The notes under the pieces: generated by a model | What the model saw: the letters and a program-made list of their open reading frames with translations, nothing else | Told to the model about the DNA's origin: nothing | Database searches by the model: none | In this document: positions 51,035-60,503 of the stretch, one piece after another | How the letters are laid out: each line of letters begins with the position of its first letter | Position numbering within the stretch: the first letter of the stretch is position 1 | Position numbers and translations under genes: made by a program | Origin: an uncultured Flavobacteriales bacterium | GTDB taxonomy: Bacteria; Bacteroidota; Bacteroidia; Flavobacteriales_E; Vicingaceae | Length of the DNA: 64,000 bases | NCBI GenBank assembly: GCA_913056345.1 | Contig: CAJXMH010000009.1 | Location: 41,883-105,882, forward strand | Direction: 5' to 3'

Positions 51035-53191
51035 ATGAGAAGATTATTTACACTTATATTATCAATTTTCACGGTAAGTGCTTTTGCTCAAGCAGAAAAG
51101 TGGTGTGCCACTGATGCAGAATTACAAAAGTTCCATCAAGCTAATCCTCAGCTGGAAGCTGAATATCAGAGAGAGATGATAGAGTTTGCAAAATCCTACA
51201 AGCAAACTCCAGATGGTAATAAGAACAATACTACCTATGTGATTCCGGTAGTTGTGCATGTGATTCATTACAATGGCCAAGGCAATATTTCAAAAGCTCA
51301 AATTGATGATGGTATAAGAATAATCAACGAAGACTTTCAAAAACTAAATTCTGATACTTCTGGTGTTCGGCAAATTTTTAGAAACTTGATTGAAGATGTT
51401 GATATTGAATTTCGTTTGGCACGCATTGACCCTGCAGGGAATTGCACTGAGGGTGTAACCCGAACGAATTCAGATTTAACGTTCAATAAAAGAAATGAGC
51501 CAAAATCTTTAATTGGCTGGGATCCTTTTAGCTATTTGAATGTTTGGATCGTAAATTCAATTAGAAGTGGAGGAGGTGGTGGAAACATTTTAGGTTTTGC
51601 CCAATTCCCTCCTCCTTCCTCAGGTTTGGCTAGTACTTATGGATTAGTAGTTCGTGCAGACGAGTGGGGCAGCATTGAAGCAGCTTCTGGTACAGATGGT
51701 AGAACAGTAACCCATGAAATAGGACACTGTTTAAACCTATATCACCCATTCCAAAGCGGATGTGGTTCTTTTTGTCAGGCGTCAGGTGATTTTGTTTGTG
51801 ACACGCCACCGCAATTTGATGACAACAATAATTCTTGTAATTTTTCAATAAACAGTTGCTTTAATGATGCTTCCGGTGGTATAGGATCCAACAACAACCC
51901 GTATACATCAAACGTACCAGATATGCTAGAGAATTACATGGGGTACGGTTTGTCTTGTTTAGCGATGTTTACTCCTGTTCAGAAAAATAGAATGTATGCG
52001 GCAATCAACGCATACACCAAATTATCAAGTTTGGTAGATACCGTAAACCTGAGACAAACAGGAACAAATGACGGTTACGTAGCACCTGATTGCACTCCTA
52101 TTGCAGAGGTGTTAGACTTTGATAAGTTTGTTTGCGCAGGAGGCTCTGTTACATTCTCGGAAAACAGTTATGGCGGTCCTATCAATACATACAGTTGGTC
52201 ATTTCCAGGAGGAACACCATCTACCTCTTCTCAAGCTAATCCAACAATAACTTACAACACAGCAGGCGAATATGATGTTACCTTAAGGGTAAGTAATGCT
52301 TCTGGCGTAGATAGCATTGTTTTAACTAATTATGTGCATGTAAGTGCTAATACGGCAATGTATGGAGGTTTTAACTATACCGAAAGTTTTGAAAATGCGA
52401 CTACCTTCAATAACGAATGGGAGATTGTAAGTCCTTCAGGGAACCCAACTTGGCAACGTGCCACTTTCGCCTCTACTACGGGTTCTGCTAGTGTATGGAT
52501 TAATAATTTAAATAACAGTTACATTAGTGGGGTAGACCAGTTGATTTCACCGACTATTGATATGTCAATTGTGGGGAACCCTTCAATTAGCATGGAGGTT
52601 GCTTACCGCAGAAAAGTTTCAAACAGCAGCGATCAGTTGAGATTAAAAGCGTCTGTTGATTGCGGAGAGAGTTGGTTAACATTAATCACCTTGCCTGCGA
52701 GCTTCCTTGCTGTTTCTGGCAGTCCAACGCAAACTTCAAACTTTGTGCCTACCTCCGCAGGGCAATGGAGAACCATTAACCTGCCCGGAGCCGTAATGCC
52801 AAATGTGGTAAAGAATAGCTCTAATGTTAAGTTCATGTTTGAATTGATCAATGGAAACGGGAATAATCTTTTCATTGATGACTTCTCCATTAATGGAACC
52901 TTGGTAGGTGAGGAGGAGTTGTCAGCTAATGAAGAAGCAGAAATGTTTGTTTTTCCGAACCCTGCTTCTAATACGACCACACTCAAATTGTATAGCAATG
53001 AAAGCTTAGAGCAAGTTGAACTGAGTCTGTTCAACGTCCTAGGTAAAGAGGTTAAAAAACTATATCAAGGTAATATGAGCCCTGACCAGTATCAATTTGA
53101 AATTGATCTTTCTGAATTACCAAAAGGGATGTACTTTATAAATTTACGTTCTAATAAGGGTATAAGAACACAACGATTGGTAGTGCAGTAA
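51035..53191 (+). CDS. Secreted M43 metalloprotease with PKD domain and T9SS sorting domain
   Basis: A 718-residue secreted protein. Signal peptide 1-19 (cleavage near FAQ). The pappalysin-type M43 domain has the metzincin motif HEIGHCLNLYH at 227-237 (His227, Glu228, His231, His237) and a Met-turn near NYMGYG (M302). Cysteine pairs are plentiful between 243 and 308. A PKD-like domain covers about 360-435 (YSWSFPGGTPSTSS, AGEYDVTLRV), a jelly-roll-like region about 440-635, and the type A sorting domain about 645-718 (VFPNPASNTTTLKLYS, GMYFINLRS). Export by T9SS is expected. Related enzymes are called cytophagalysins. Confidence 0.92.
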   Translation: MRRLFTLILSIFTVSAFAQAEKWCATDAELQKFHQANPQLEAEYQREMIEFAKSYKQTPDGNKNNTTYVIPVVVHVIHYNGQGNISKAQIDDGIRIINEDFQKLNSDTSGVRQIFRNLIEDVDIEFRLARIDPAGNCTEGVTRTNSDLTFNKRNEPKSLIGWDPFSYLNVWIVNSIRSGGGGGNILGFAQFPPPSSGLASTYGLVVRADEWGSIEAASGTDGRTVTHEIGHCLNLYHPFQSGCGSFCQASGDFVCDTPPQFDDNNNSCNFSINSCFNDASGGIGSNNNPYTSNVPDMLENYMGYGLSCLAMFTPVQKNRMYAAINAYTKLSSLVDTVNLRQTGTNDGYVAPDCTPIAEVLDFDKFVCAGGSVTFSENSYGGPINTYSWSFPGGTPSTSSQANPTITYNTAGEYDVTLRVSNASGVDSIVLTNYVHVSANTAMYGGFNYTESFENATTFNNEWEIVSPSGNPTWQRATFASTTGSASVWINNLNNSYISGVDQLISPTIDMSIVGNPSISMEVAYRRKVSNSSDQLRLKASVDCGESWLTLITLPASFLAVSGSPTQTSNFVPTSAGQWRTINLPGAVMPNVVKNSSNVKFMFELINGNGNNLFIDDFSINGTLVGEEELSANEEAEMFVFPNPASNTTTLKLYSNESLEQVELSLFNVLGKEVKKLYQGNMSPDQYQFEIDLSELPKGMYFINLRSNKGIRTQRLVVQ

Positions 53192-53215
53192 GCTCCTCGA
53201 TTTAAATAATTATAG

Positions 53216-53241
53216 AAAGCCTCGCATCAGCGGGGTTTTTT
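53216..53241 (+). terminator. Intrinsic terminator after the M43 protease gene
   Basis: CCTCGC pairs with GCGGGG (one T-G wobble) around the loop ATCA, extended by AAAG against the first bases of the T-run and followed by six T. It begins 25 bases after the protease stop. Confidence 0.8.
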
Positions 53242-53268
53242 ATTGAAACTTATTTTTGAGCATAAATT

Positions 53269-54162
53269 CTATTGAATAATAAGGGCTCTAGCCTGACTGA
53301 TCTCTCTTGAGATCAGGTTCAATAGAGAGTCTTGGCCAATGCCATTAGCTGCAGGGTCAATTTTGAGACTTTTCATTCCTGAATTTAAAGAATCTATTGA
53401 ATCAACCTCTACAGTTTTTATATTGGCATAAGCCTCTTCTATTGTTACGAGGTGTTGCTGTAGTTGATCAACTAGTTCATTTGACTCCTCAACCTTAGTT
53501 AGAAGTTCATGTAAATAAGTAATAGCGTTTTTCTGGCTCACTACTATTTCATCTATTCCATTTGTTTGTTTTTCTTTAGTTGCCATATTTGAACCTAAAT
53601 ACATGCCTTCAAGCCATCCCCCAATCAAAACATAGGTTGATATGTCTGTGCGATTCATTTCTTTTAAGTGAGCATCATTTGACAAGAAAAAGTCGCTAAT
53701 TACTTGTAGTAGCGTGTCTCGATTATTTGGGCTTTTCTCGATTCTACTTACAAATCCTTGTTGAAAGGTTTGTCCCATCCCTATTTCATCTGCCAATAAC
53801 TGACAAGCAGTATAATACTCTATGGCGTCTTCATGTCTGGCAAACAGTCCTGCGTAGCTTAGATCTGCCCCATAAACTCCTAGATTAAGGGCCTTTTCAT
53901 GGGGTAGTGTGTACCTGATGCGTTTATTGGTCTTGTGTAAGGCTTCTTTCTCATACTTTACTCCTTCGCTTTTAAATAAAGCGCTCAGCTCTAATGGCGA
54001 CGGTAGAGCAAAGAAGATTTTTTTGATTTTTTCAGCCTTTGCTTTCTGATCTTCCTGATTATATTCGATCTTAGCTGATTTTACCTCTTTTTGAGGCTCA
54101 GCAGAACAACTCCAAAGTACTATTGCAAATAATGATATAAAAAGGTTTGGTAGGTATTTCAT
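53269..54162 (-). CDS. Lipoprotein of unknown function
   Basis: A 297-residue predicted lipoprotein with the lipobox LWSC (Cys at 19) after a hydrophobic helix. The mature part is mostly helical, with segments such as ALNLGVYGADLSYAGLFARHEDAIEYYTACQLLADEIG (read in parts) and YVLIGGWLEGMYLGSN. I recognise no catalytic motif. It lies 10 bases after polA on the same strand and converges with the protease gene. An upstream ATG at 54201 lies inside polA and lacks a signal peptide, so 54162 is chosen. Confidence 0.8.
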   Translation of the reverse strand: MKYLPNLFISLFAIVLWSCSAEPQKEVKSAKIEYNQEDQKAKAEKIKKIFFALPSPLELSALFKSEGVKYEKEALHKTNKRIRYTLPHEKALNLGVYGADLSYAGLFARHEDAIEYYTACQLLADEIGMGQTFQQGFVSRIEKSPNNRDTLLQVISDFFLSNDAHLKEMNRTDISTYVLIGGWLEGMYLGSNMATKEKQTNGIDEIVVSQKNAITYLHELLTKVEESNELVDQLQQHLVTIEEAYANIKTVEVDSIDSLNSGMKSLKIDPAANGIGQDSLLNLISREISQARALIIQ

Positions 54163-54172
54163 GTTGAGTGGT

Positions 54173-56956
54173 TTAGTGAGCTTCAAGCCAATTGCTTGCA
54201 TAGTCTATTTCTACGGTTAGGGGTACTTTTAGTTTCACTGCTCCTTCCATCTCAGTTTTAACTAACTTTTTAAGGTCGTCTATTTCGTTTTGGTGGACAT
54301 CAAAAACTAATTCATCATGCACTTGTAAAAGCAGTTTTGACTGAAGTTCTGCTTCTTCCATCTTCTTATAAATGTTGATCATGGCAACTTTAATGATGTC
54401 TGCTGCAGAACCTTGTATAGGTGCGTTAATGGCGTTTCGCTCAGCGTAACCTCTAACCACTGCATTTTTAGCATTAATATCCGGTAAATAGCGCCTTCTT
54501 TTCATAATGGTCTCTACATAGCCTTTTCTCTTTGCCTTGTCAATACTGTCATCCATGTAAGACTTGATCTTAGGGTACTTTTCAAAGTAGCTATCTATAA
54601 TTTCCTTGGCTTCTTTTCTTGGAATGTCGAGTCTTTGGGAAAGGCCATAGGCAGATATGCCGTAAATAATACCAAAGTTCACCATTTTGGCCTTGCTTCT
54701 CATCTCACGATCTACCTGATCTATTTCGACCTCAAATACTTTCGCTGCCGTTGCTGAGTGAATATCTGTTCCATCTTTAAAGGCTTGCACCATGCTCTCA
54801 TCATCGCTTAGTGCTGCAATAATTCGTAACTCAATTTGAGAATAATCTGCTGCCATTAGTTTGAAATGCTCATCTTTAGGTACAAATGCTTCTCTAATTT
54901 TCCGGCCTTTCTCAGTTCTGATAGGGATGTTTTGCAAGTTAGGGTTATTGGAACTCAAACGTCCTGTTGCGGCCACTGTTTGCATGTAGTTGGTGTGAAT
55001 CCTTTGTGTATTTGGATTGATCAATTCAGGCAAGGCATCAACGTAGGTGGATTTTAGTTTCTTTAAGGAACGGTATTCTAGAACGAGTGGTACGATTTCG
55101 TGCTTGTCTTTTACTTTATTAAGGGTTTCTTCTGAAGTTGAGTATTGACCTGTTCTCGTTTTTTTAGCTTTCGGGGTGATCTCTAAAACCTCAAAAAGAA
55201 TATCTCCTAGCTGTTTAGGTGAGTCTACGTTAAACTCAGTGCCTGCAAGTTCAAGGATTTTCTTTTCTTTTTTCTCAATGTCTTTTCCCAGCTCTACCGA
55301 AAAGTCTTTGAGTGTTTTCTGATCCAGTTTGATCCCTTCAAGCTCCATTGCTGCAAGTACTTTGATCAGGGGCATTTCGATTTCATCAAATAAGTCTCTT
55401 ACTTGGTTTTTGTCGAGTTCCTTTTCAAAAAGAAGCTTCAATTGTAAAGTTATGTCTGCATCTTCAGCAGCGTATTCAACTACCTTTTCAGGCTCAATGT
55501 CTTCCATGTTCCCCTGATTCTTCCCTTTTTTACCAATCAATTCTTCAATTGGTATGGGTTTGTAGTTCAGGTAGTTTTCAGCCAAGACATCCATTTTATG
55601 TTTTTGGTCAGGCTGAAGTAAGTAATGCGCAACCATGGTGTCAAAGAACTTGGCATGGATCTCAATTCCATTTTTCTTTAAGATGGCGAGGTCGTATTTG
55701 AGGTTGTGTGCTATTACCTCTTTATCCTGATTAGCAAAAAGTGGTTTGACTTTCTCTAAGGCTAGTTCTCTGTTTTCTTCTGTAAGGGCTAAGTAGTAGG
55801 CTTCTCTTGGTTTAATGCTAAATGCAATTCCCAAAAGATTGGCATCAATGGGGTTTAAACTAGTCGTTTCTGTATCAAAACAAAAAGAAGAACTTTTTTC
55901 TAATTTCTTGACCAATTCGATGATCTCTTCTTCTGAGCTTATGAGTTGGTAATTATGTTGAGTATTTTCAATTGTCTTTAAATCTACGATGTTGTCTTCT
56001 TTAGTCTCTTCCTCTTCAGCCGTAGCAGATGAAAAAAGATCCATTTGGCTATTTTGCTCCTTGGTAATGGTCACCTCTTCACCGAGAATTCTCTTGCTCA
56101 AGGTCCTAAACTCAACTTCTGCAAACACTTTTTCTAAGACTTCTTTATCCATTGGGTCTTTTTGAAGGTTTTTCGGCTCAAACTCAACTGGAGCATCAGT
56201 TAAGATGGTAGCGAGTTTCTTAGAAAGCAAGGCCTGCTCTTTATTGCCGGCCACCTTTTCTTTCATCTTTCCCTTTAGATCATCGGTGTGTTCCAATAAG
56301 CCCTCAATGCTGCCATACTGTTTTAAGAATTTTTTAGCTGTTTTGTCACCTACTCCGGGAATACCAGGAATATTGTCTACAGCGTCTCCCCGCATGCCAA
56401 GGTAATCAATGACTTGTAAAGTATCTTCTATCTCAAACTTCTCGCAAACTTCGTCAATACCCCAAACTTCAGCTTTGTTACCCATTCTGGAGGGCTTATA
56501 CATCAGAATTTGTTCGCTTACCAATTGCGCAAAGTCCTTATCTGGTGTCATCATGTAAGTAACATAACCTTCGGCTTCTGCTTTTTTAGCTAGCGTTCCA
56601 ATTACGTCATCGGCTTCGTAGCCATCTGCATAGAGAATAGGAATGTTAAAACCTTCGATGATCTTTTTAATGTAAGGAATGGCGCTTCGAATATCATCAG
56701 GCATTGCTTCCCGATTCGCTTTATACTCTGCATATTCAATGTGTCTTTGCGTGGGCTTGTCCGTATCAAATACTACTGCAATATGTGTTGGATGATGTGT
56801 GCTTAAAACCTCGTATAGAGTGGAGGTAAAGCCATAAATTGCGGAGGTATTCAAACCTTTGGAATTGACCATTTGATTTTGACCTAAGGCAAAATAAGCT
56901 CTATAGATCAGGGCGTAGGCGTCAAGCAGCCACAGTGTGTTTTTCTCTTCAGACAT
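54173..56956 (-). CDS. polA: DNA polymerase I
   Basis: A full three-domain enzyme of 927 residues for repair and Okazaki-fragment processing. The 5' nuclease domain (about 1-300) has LLDAYALIYRAYFALG, DGYEADDVIGTLA and GIPGVGDKTA. The proofreading domain keeps its acidic residues: FCFDTETTSL (Asp and Glu), AHNLKYDLAIL and YAAEDADITL. The polymerase domain has motif A (AADYSQIELRI), motif B (RSKAMVNFGIIYGISAYG, read in parts) and motif C (QVHDELVFD). An upstream ATG at 57001 would add 15 residues without family support, so 56956 is used. Confidence 0.96.
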   Translation of the reverse strand: MSEEKNTLWLLDAYALIYRAYFALGQNQMVNSKGLNTSAIYGFTSTLYEVLSTHHPTHIAVVFDTDKPTQRHIEYAEYKANREAMPDDIRSAIPYIKKIIEGFNIPILYADGYEADDVIGTLAKKAEAEGYVTYMMTPDKDFAQLVSEQILMYKPSRMGNKAEVWGIDEVCEKFEIEDTLQVIDYLGMRGDAVDNIPGIPGVGDKTAKKFLKQYGSIEGLLEHTDDLKGKMKEKVAGNKEQALLSKKLATILTDAPVEFEPKNLQKDPMDKEVLEKVFAEVEFRTLSKRILGEEVTITKEQNSQMDLFSSATAEEEETKEDNIVDLKTIENTQHNYQLISSEEEIIELVKKLEKSSSFCFDTETTSLNPIDANLLGIAFSIKPREAYYLALTEENRELALEKVKPLFANQDKEVIAHNLKYDLAILKKNGIEIHAKFFDTMVAHYLLQPDQKHKMDVLAENYLNYKPIPIEELIGKKGKNQGNMEDIEPEKVVEYAAEDADITLQLKLLFEKELDKNQVRDLFDEIEMPLIKVLAAMELEGIKLDQKTLKDFSVELGKDIEKKEKKILELAGTEFNVDSPKQLGDILFEVLEITPKAKKTRTGQYSTSEETLNKVKDKHEIVPLVLEYRSLKKLKSTYVDALPELINPNTQRIHTNYMQTVAATGRLSSNNPNLQNIPIRTEKGRKIREAFVPKDEHFKLMAADYSQIELRIIAALSDDESMVQAFKDGTDIHSATAAKVFEVEIDQVDREMRSKAKMVNFGIIYGISAYGLSQRLDIPRKEAKEIIDSYFEKYPKIKSYMDDSIDKAKRKGYVETIMKRRRYLPDINAKNAVVRGYAERNAINAPIQGSAADIIKVAMINIYKKMEEAELQSKLLLQVHDELVFDVHQNEIDDLKKLVKTEMEGAVKLKVPLTVEIDYASNWLEAH

Positions 56957-57026
56957 GCAAAAGGGTATTCGATTTAGGCGCCTCAAGTTAACTAAAATCA
57001 AAGAAGTCTGGGCCTAATTTCTTTAC

Positions 57027-58028
57027 TTATTCGGCTTCTTTTAATACTGTTGCAAGAACTGTTTCTCCAACTGCTTCTAAGGTAGCTTTGTCGATCACTT
57101 CCAAATCATCATCGTGGGTATGCCAATGAGGGGCAAAAGCTCTGGTGCTGGGGTCGTATTGAATGATGTCGATGCTTGGGATCTTTGCAATTTTATTGAC
57201 ATAAAGGTGGTCGTCTTCTCCTACATGAGTAGTTTCTTGGAAAACAAAATGGTTACCATGACCAAGTAATTTAGCTATTCCCCAAACATGATCTACCACT
57301 TGAGGGGCATAATACATACTAATGGCTTCTTTCGTGAATGCAGCATCTTTTGCACCTACCATATCAAGCAGAATCCCATAATTCGCTGAATAGTTTGATT
57401 TGTGCGGGTTTTTCGCCCAATACTGACTACCTAAGCACCATGTGCCACTTTGCCTTTTTTGCATACTATTCGAGGGCTGTCCATAGTCCTCAGCATCAAA
57501 GAAAATAATATCTACTCCTACCTCTGGTTTAAGGGTGTCGAGCTGTCTTGCAATTTCTAACAGCACAGCAACGCCGCTTGCCCCATCGTTTGCTCCGGGT
57601 ATCGGCTTGGCTTTATCTTTTGTGTCATGATCTGCAAAAGGCCTGGTGTCCCAGTGGGCAAAAAGTAAGATCCTGTTGTTGAGTTCAGGTCTGTATTCAC
57701 CTATTATGTTAATCATGTTTAAGCCTTCCCCATTAAAAGCGGTTACCACTGCTTCTTGACGACTTACTTCAAAGCTGAATTGGCTGAGCTTATTGCTTAA
57801 GTAATCTGCGGTTTTTCGATGCGCTTCTGTATTTGGAACACGCGGTCCAAAATCAAGTTGCTTCTCAATGAAAGCATAAGCTGAATCCTCATTGAAAGGT
57901 GGCCTTTCAACCGTAAAAGCTGCTTTTTTCGTGCTTTGATTCGCTTTTTTCGTAGCTTTCTTTTGTGGTTCAGATTCGCAAGCAACAAGCAAAGCAAAGC
58001 CTAATATGACAAGCAGGTTAGTTTTCAT
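57027..58028 (-). CDS. M28-family peptidase or glutaminyl-peptide cyclotransferase lipoprotein
   Basis: A 333-residue predicted lipoprotein (lipobox LVAC, Cys at 17). The zinc-binding pattern of the M28/glutaminyl cyclase fold is visible: LFAHWDTRPFAD (first ligand), PGANDGASGVAVLLE (bridging Asp) and DIIFFDAEDYG (Glu-Asp). A later HxH-like site is in ATHVGEDDHLYVN in near form. The overall size and the W and D residues favour the glutaminyl-cyclase branch, but aminopeptidase activity cannot be excluded. Its start overlaps the end of cysS by 11 bases. Confidence 0.85.
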   Translation of the reverse strand: MKTNLLVILGFALLVACESEPQKKATKKANQSTKKAAFTVERPPFNEDSAYAFIEKQLDFGPRVPNTEAHRKTADYLSNKLSQFSFEVSRQEAVVTAFNGEGLNMINIIGEYRPELNNRILLFAHWDTRPFADHDTKDKAKPIPGANDGASGVAVLLEIARQLDTLKPEVGVDIIFFDAEDYGQPSNSMQKRQSGTWCLGSQYWAKNPHKSNYSANYGILLDMVGAKDAAFTKEAISMYYAPQVVDHVWGIAKLLGHGNHFVFQETTHVGEDDHLYVNKIAKIPSIDIIQYDPSTRAFAPHWHTHDDDLEVIDKATLEAVGETVLATVLKEAE

Positions 58029-59499
58029 AATACCACTCCGCCCCGTCTTTACCGTCTTTTACCTTAATTTTTAGCTTTTGAAGGCGATCCCTTATTTGGT
58101 CTGCCGTTTCGTAATCTTTTTGTGCTTTTGCCGCTGTTCTAAATTCAAGGATCATTTGCATGAGTTCATCTACTTGCTCCTGATCTCCGGCTTCTCCTGC
58201 CTCCTCATTTGAAAGACCTAGAATGTCATAGTAGAAGAGGTGAAAAAGCTCTTTGAATCGCGCTAAATCATTGGCGCTTAAGCTTTCTTTGCCAGATTCA
58301 ATTGCACTGATCCACTTGGCTCCCTCAAAAAGCTGTGCTATGGCTATTGGCGAATTGAAGTCGTCATCCATAGCTTGATATAGCTCTTTCTCAAATTCTG
58401 TAATCTTTAAACTAGACTGATCGGCTGCTTTGAGATGGTCCAACCGATCTACAGCTTTGCTTAGGCGTTGAAGTCCTTTAGCAGCAGCATTAAGTGCCTC
58501 GTTAGAAAAATCTAAGGTGCTGCGGTAATGCGACTGCAATATGAAGAATCGCACTGTCATCGGGGAGTAAGCTCTTTCTAGCTGAAAGTTATCTCCGCTA
58601 AATAGCTCATGACAAAAAATACCATTACCCAATGATTTACCCATTTTTTGTCCGTTAATGGTCACCATATTATTGTGTAACCAATAATTAGCAAAGGCTT
58701 TGTTTGAGTGAGCCTCAGCTTGCGCAATTTCACATTCGTGATGCGGAAAGGCATTTTCCAAGCCACCTCCATGAATGTCAAAATTATCGCCTAGGTACTT
58801 TTGACTCATTACGGTGCATTCTATATGCCAACCAGGATATCCTTTCCCCCAAGGGCTATTCCATTGCATTAAATGAGTGGGCTCCGCCTTTTTCCATAAT
58901 GCAAAGTCAATGGAGTTCTTTTTCTCAGACTGTCCTGCGAGTGTCCGGTTAGCTGCACCTTCCATCATTTCTTCAATCGAGCGCCCTGATAGTTTTCCGT
59001 AGTCATGATTTTCGTCATATTTAGCCACATCAAAATATACAGAGCCATTGACTTCGTAGGCGTAGCCTTTTTCAATTAAGCTTTCAATAATTTCAATTTG
59101 TTCTGGAATATGTCCTGAAGGTCGCGGATAAATGTCTGCTCTTTTTACATTTAGAGCATCCATGTCCCTGAAGTAGTTGTACATATACTTTTCTACCACT
59201 GCCATGGGATCTACTTTTTCCAAACGGGATTGTTTAGCGATTTTATCATCACCCTCATCTGCGTCATCTGTTAAATGCCCCACATCAGTTATGTTTTGCA
59301 CATACTTTACCTTTGGAAAACGATGTAAAAGATAACGGTAGATCAAATCAAAGGATACATACGATTTCGCATGACCTAAGTGGGCATCACCATAAACTGT
59401 TGGCCCACAAACGTACATTCCAATTGCCTCAGGGTCAATTGGTTTGAATGTTTCTTTTTTCCGGCTTAACGTATTGTAAACACTAAGTTTAGATTCCAT
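58018..59499 (-). CDS. cysS: Cysteinyl-tRNA synthetase
   Basis: A class I synthetase of 493 residues. The HIGH-type motif is HLGH at 40-43 within GPTVYGDAHLGHAKSYVSFD; the zinc ligands include Cys31, Cys228, and His and Glu residues in the HHECEIAQ segment; the KMSKS-type loop is KMGKS at 285-289. The C-terminal helical domain ends with KIKVKDGKDGAEWYYEN. Length and motif order are standard. It overlaps the M28 gene downstream. Confidence 0.96.
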   Translation of the reverse strand: MESKLSVYNTLSRKKETFKPIDPEAIGMYVCGPTVYGDAHLGHAKSYVSFDLIYRYLLHRFPKVKYVQNITDVGHLTDDADEGDDKIAKQSRLEKVDPMAVVEKYMYNYFRDMDALNVKRADIYPRPSGHIPEQIEIIESLIEKGYAYEVNGSVYFDVAKYDENHDYGKLSGRSIEEMMEGAANRTLAGQSEKKNSIDFALWKKAEPTHLMQWNSPWGKGYPGWHIECTVMSQKYLGDNFDIHGGGLENAFPHHECEIAQAEAHSNKAFANYWLHNNMVTINGQKMGKSLGNGIFCHELFSGDNFQLERAYSPMTVRFFILQSHYRSTLDFSNEALNAAAKGLQRLSKAVDRLDHLKAADQSSLKITEFEKELYQAMDDDFNSPIAIAQLFEGAKWISAIESGKESLSANDLARFKELFHLFYYDILGLSNEEAGEAGDQEQVDELMQMILEFRTAAKAQKDYETADQIRDRLQKLKIKVKDGKDGAEWYYEN

Positions 59500-59570
59500 G
59501 GATTCGGCGCCTTAAATTTCAAGCACAAAGAAAAGCATTTTAAGAGAGAGGAAGGAGTAAAGCAGACTAT

Positions 59571-60461
59571 CTAGTTTTCTTCAATTACACCATTACCGAT
59601 GTACTTACCATTCTTGAAGATCATAATTTGCTGAAGGATCCCATCTTCATTGTAGATGTAATTTTTGCCATCCATTAAACGGTAGTTTTCAAAAGTGCCA
59701 TCTTTGGCAATTTGCTTGTTTCTGTTGTATAACTTGGCATATCCTGTTCCATTAAACCCACCAATGTTGGGCTTTTCAGCTGCCTTTTCAGCTTCAACCT
59801 TCATTTCTTTTCCCTTATCCATTTGCTTTTTTAAGGGGTCTTTTTGTGGGCTTTTTGGTGCATAGGTTTTGTATGAGCTTTGATCCATAACCCCATCATT
59901 GAAATATTTCACTTCCATGATGTCACCATTTTCGTAATACATTTTTAGTTCTCCACTTTCTTGTCCTCCTTGCCAGTTTCCTTCTAACTGCAATTGGCCG
60001 TTTGGGTAGTAATACTTTTGTTCTCCGTTTCGTCTTCCGTCTTCAGTGAATTTAAACTTCTGAGCCAATTGTCCATTAGGGTGGTATCGTTCAAAGTCTC
60101 CCGTATTTTTTGTACGCTGCCAATTCCCTTTTTCCTCTACATTCCCATTTTCAAAGTAAAGGGTATAGGGTCCCATCGGTCTACCGTTTTTGTAGTTGAT
60201 TTCGCTTTTTAGTTTACCGTTTGGAAAATAAGCTTTCCAGAGACCAACTTTACGACTGTTTTTATATGTGCCCTTTTCCACAACTTGACCAAGCTGGTAA
60301 TTAGGGTGTTTACTTGCCTCTGCCTTAATGATCCACTGGCCTTGCTTTCTTTTATTTACATCTCGGCGATTCAAAGTGTCACCATCAATAATATCATAGC
60401 TTTGGGCGAATAAAGTTGATGCAGATAAAAGAAAAATGAACAAGATCAAAAGGTTCTTCAT
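59571..60461 (-). CDS. Secreted MORN/YwqK-like repeat protein
   Basis: A 296-residue secreted protein (signal peptide, cleavage near FAQ at 18-20). The body is a series of about 8-10 MORN-like repeats (KVGLWKAYFPNGKLKSEINY, GPYTLYFENGNVEEKGN, GEQKYYYPNGQLQLEGN, GELKMYYENGDIMEVKY), each a Gly-Tyr/Phe-Asn-Gly hairpin. The family is often named YwqK antitoxin in databases, but no toxin partner is adjacent. A charged linker with KKQMDKGKEMKVEAEKAAEK breaks the repeat array near 215-235. Role unknown. Confidence 0.8.
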   Translation of the reverse strand: MKNLLILFIFLLSASTLFAQSYDIIDGDTLNRRDVNKRKQGQWIIKAEASKHPNYQLGQVVEKGTYKNSRKVGLWKAYFPNGKLKSEINYKNGRPMGPYTLYFENGNVEEKGNWQRTKNTGDFERYHPNGQLAQKFKFTEDGRRNGEQKYYYPNGQLQLEGNWQGGQESGELKMYYENGDIMEVKYFNDGVMDQSSYKTYAPKSPQKDPLKKQMDKGKEMKVEAEKAAEKPNIGGFNGTGYAKLYNRNKQIAKDGTFENYRLMDGKNYIYNEDGILQQIMIFKNGKYIGNGVIEEN

Positions 60462-60503
60462 GCCGTAAAGATAGAAAATTTAAAAGCCTTGTACTTAGTT
60501 GTT

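Noticed and set aside
59571..60461. YwqK-like protein as the antitoxin of a toxin-antitoxin pair
   Set aside because: It has a signal peptide and a MORN-type repeat array, and no toxin-like gene is next to it. Neighbours are cysS and a dehydrogenase.
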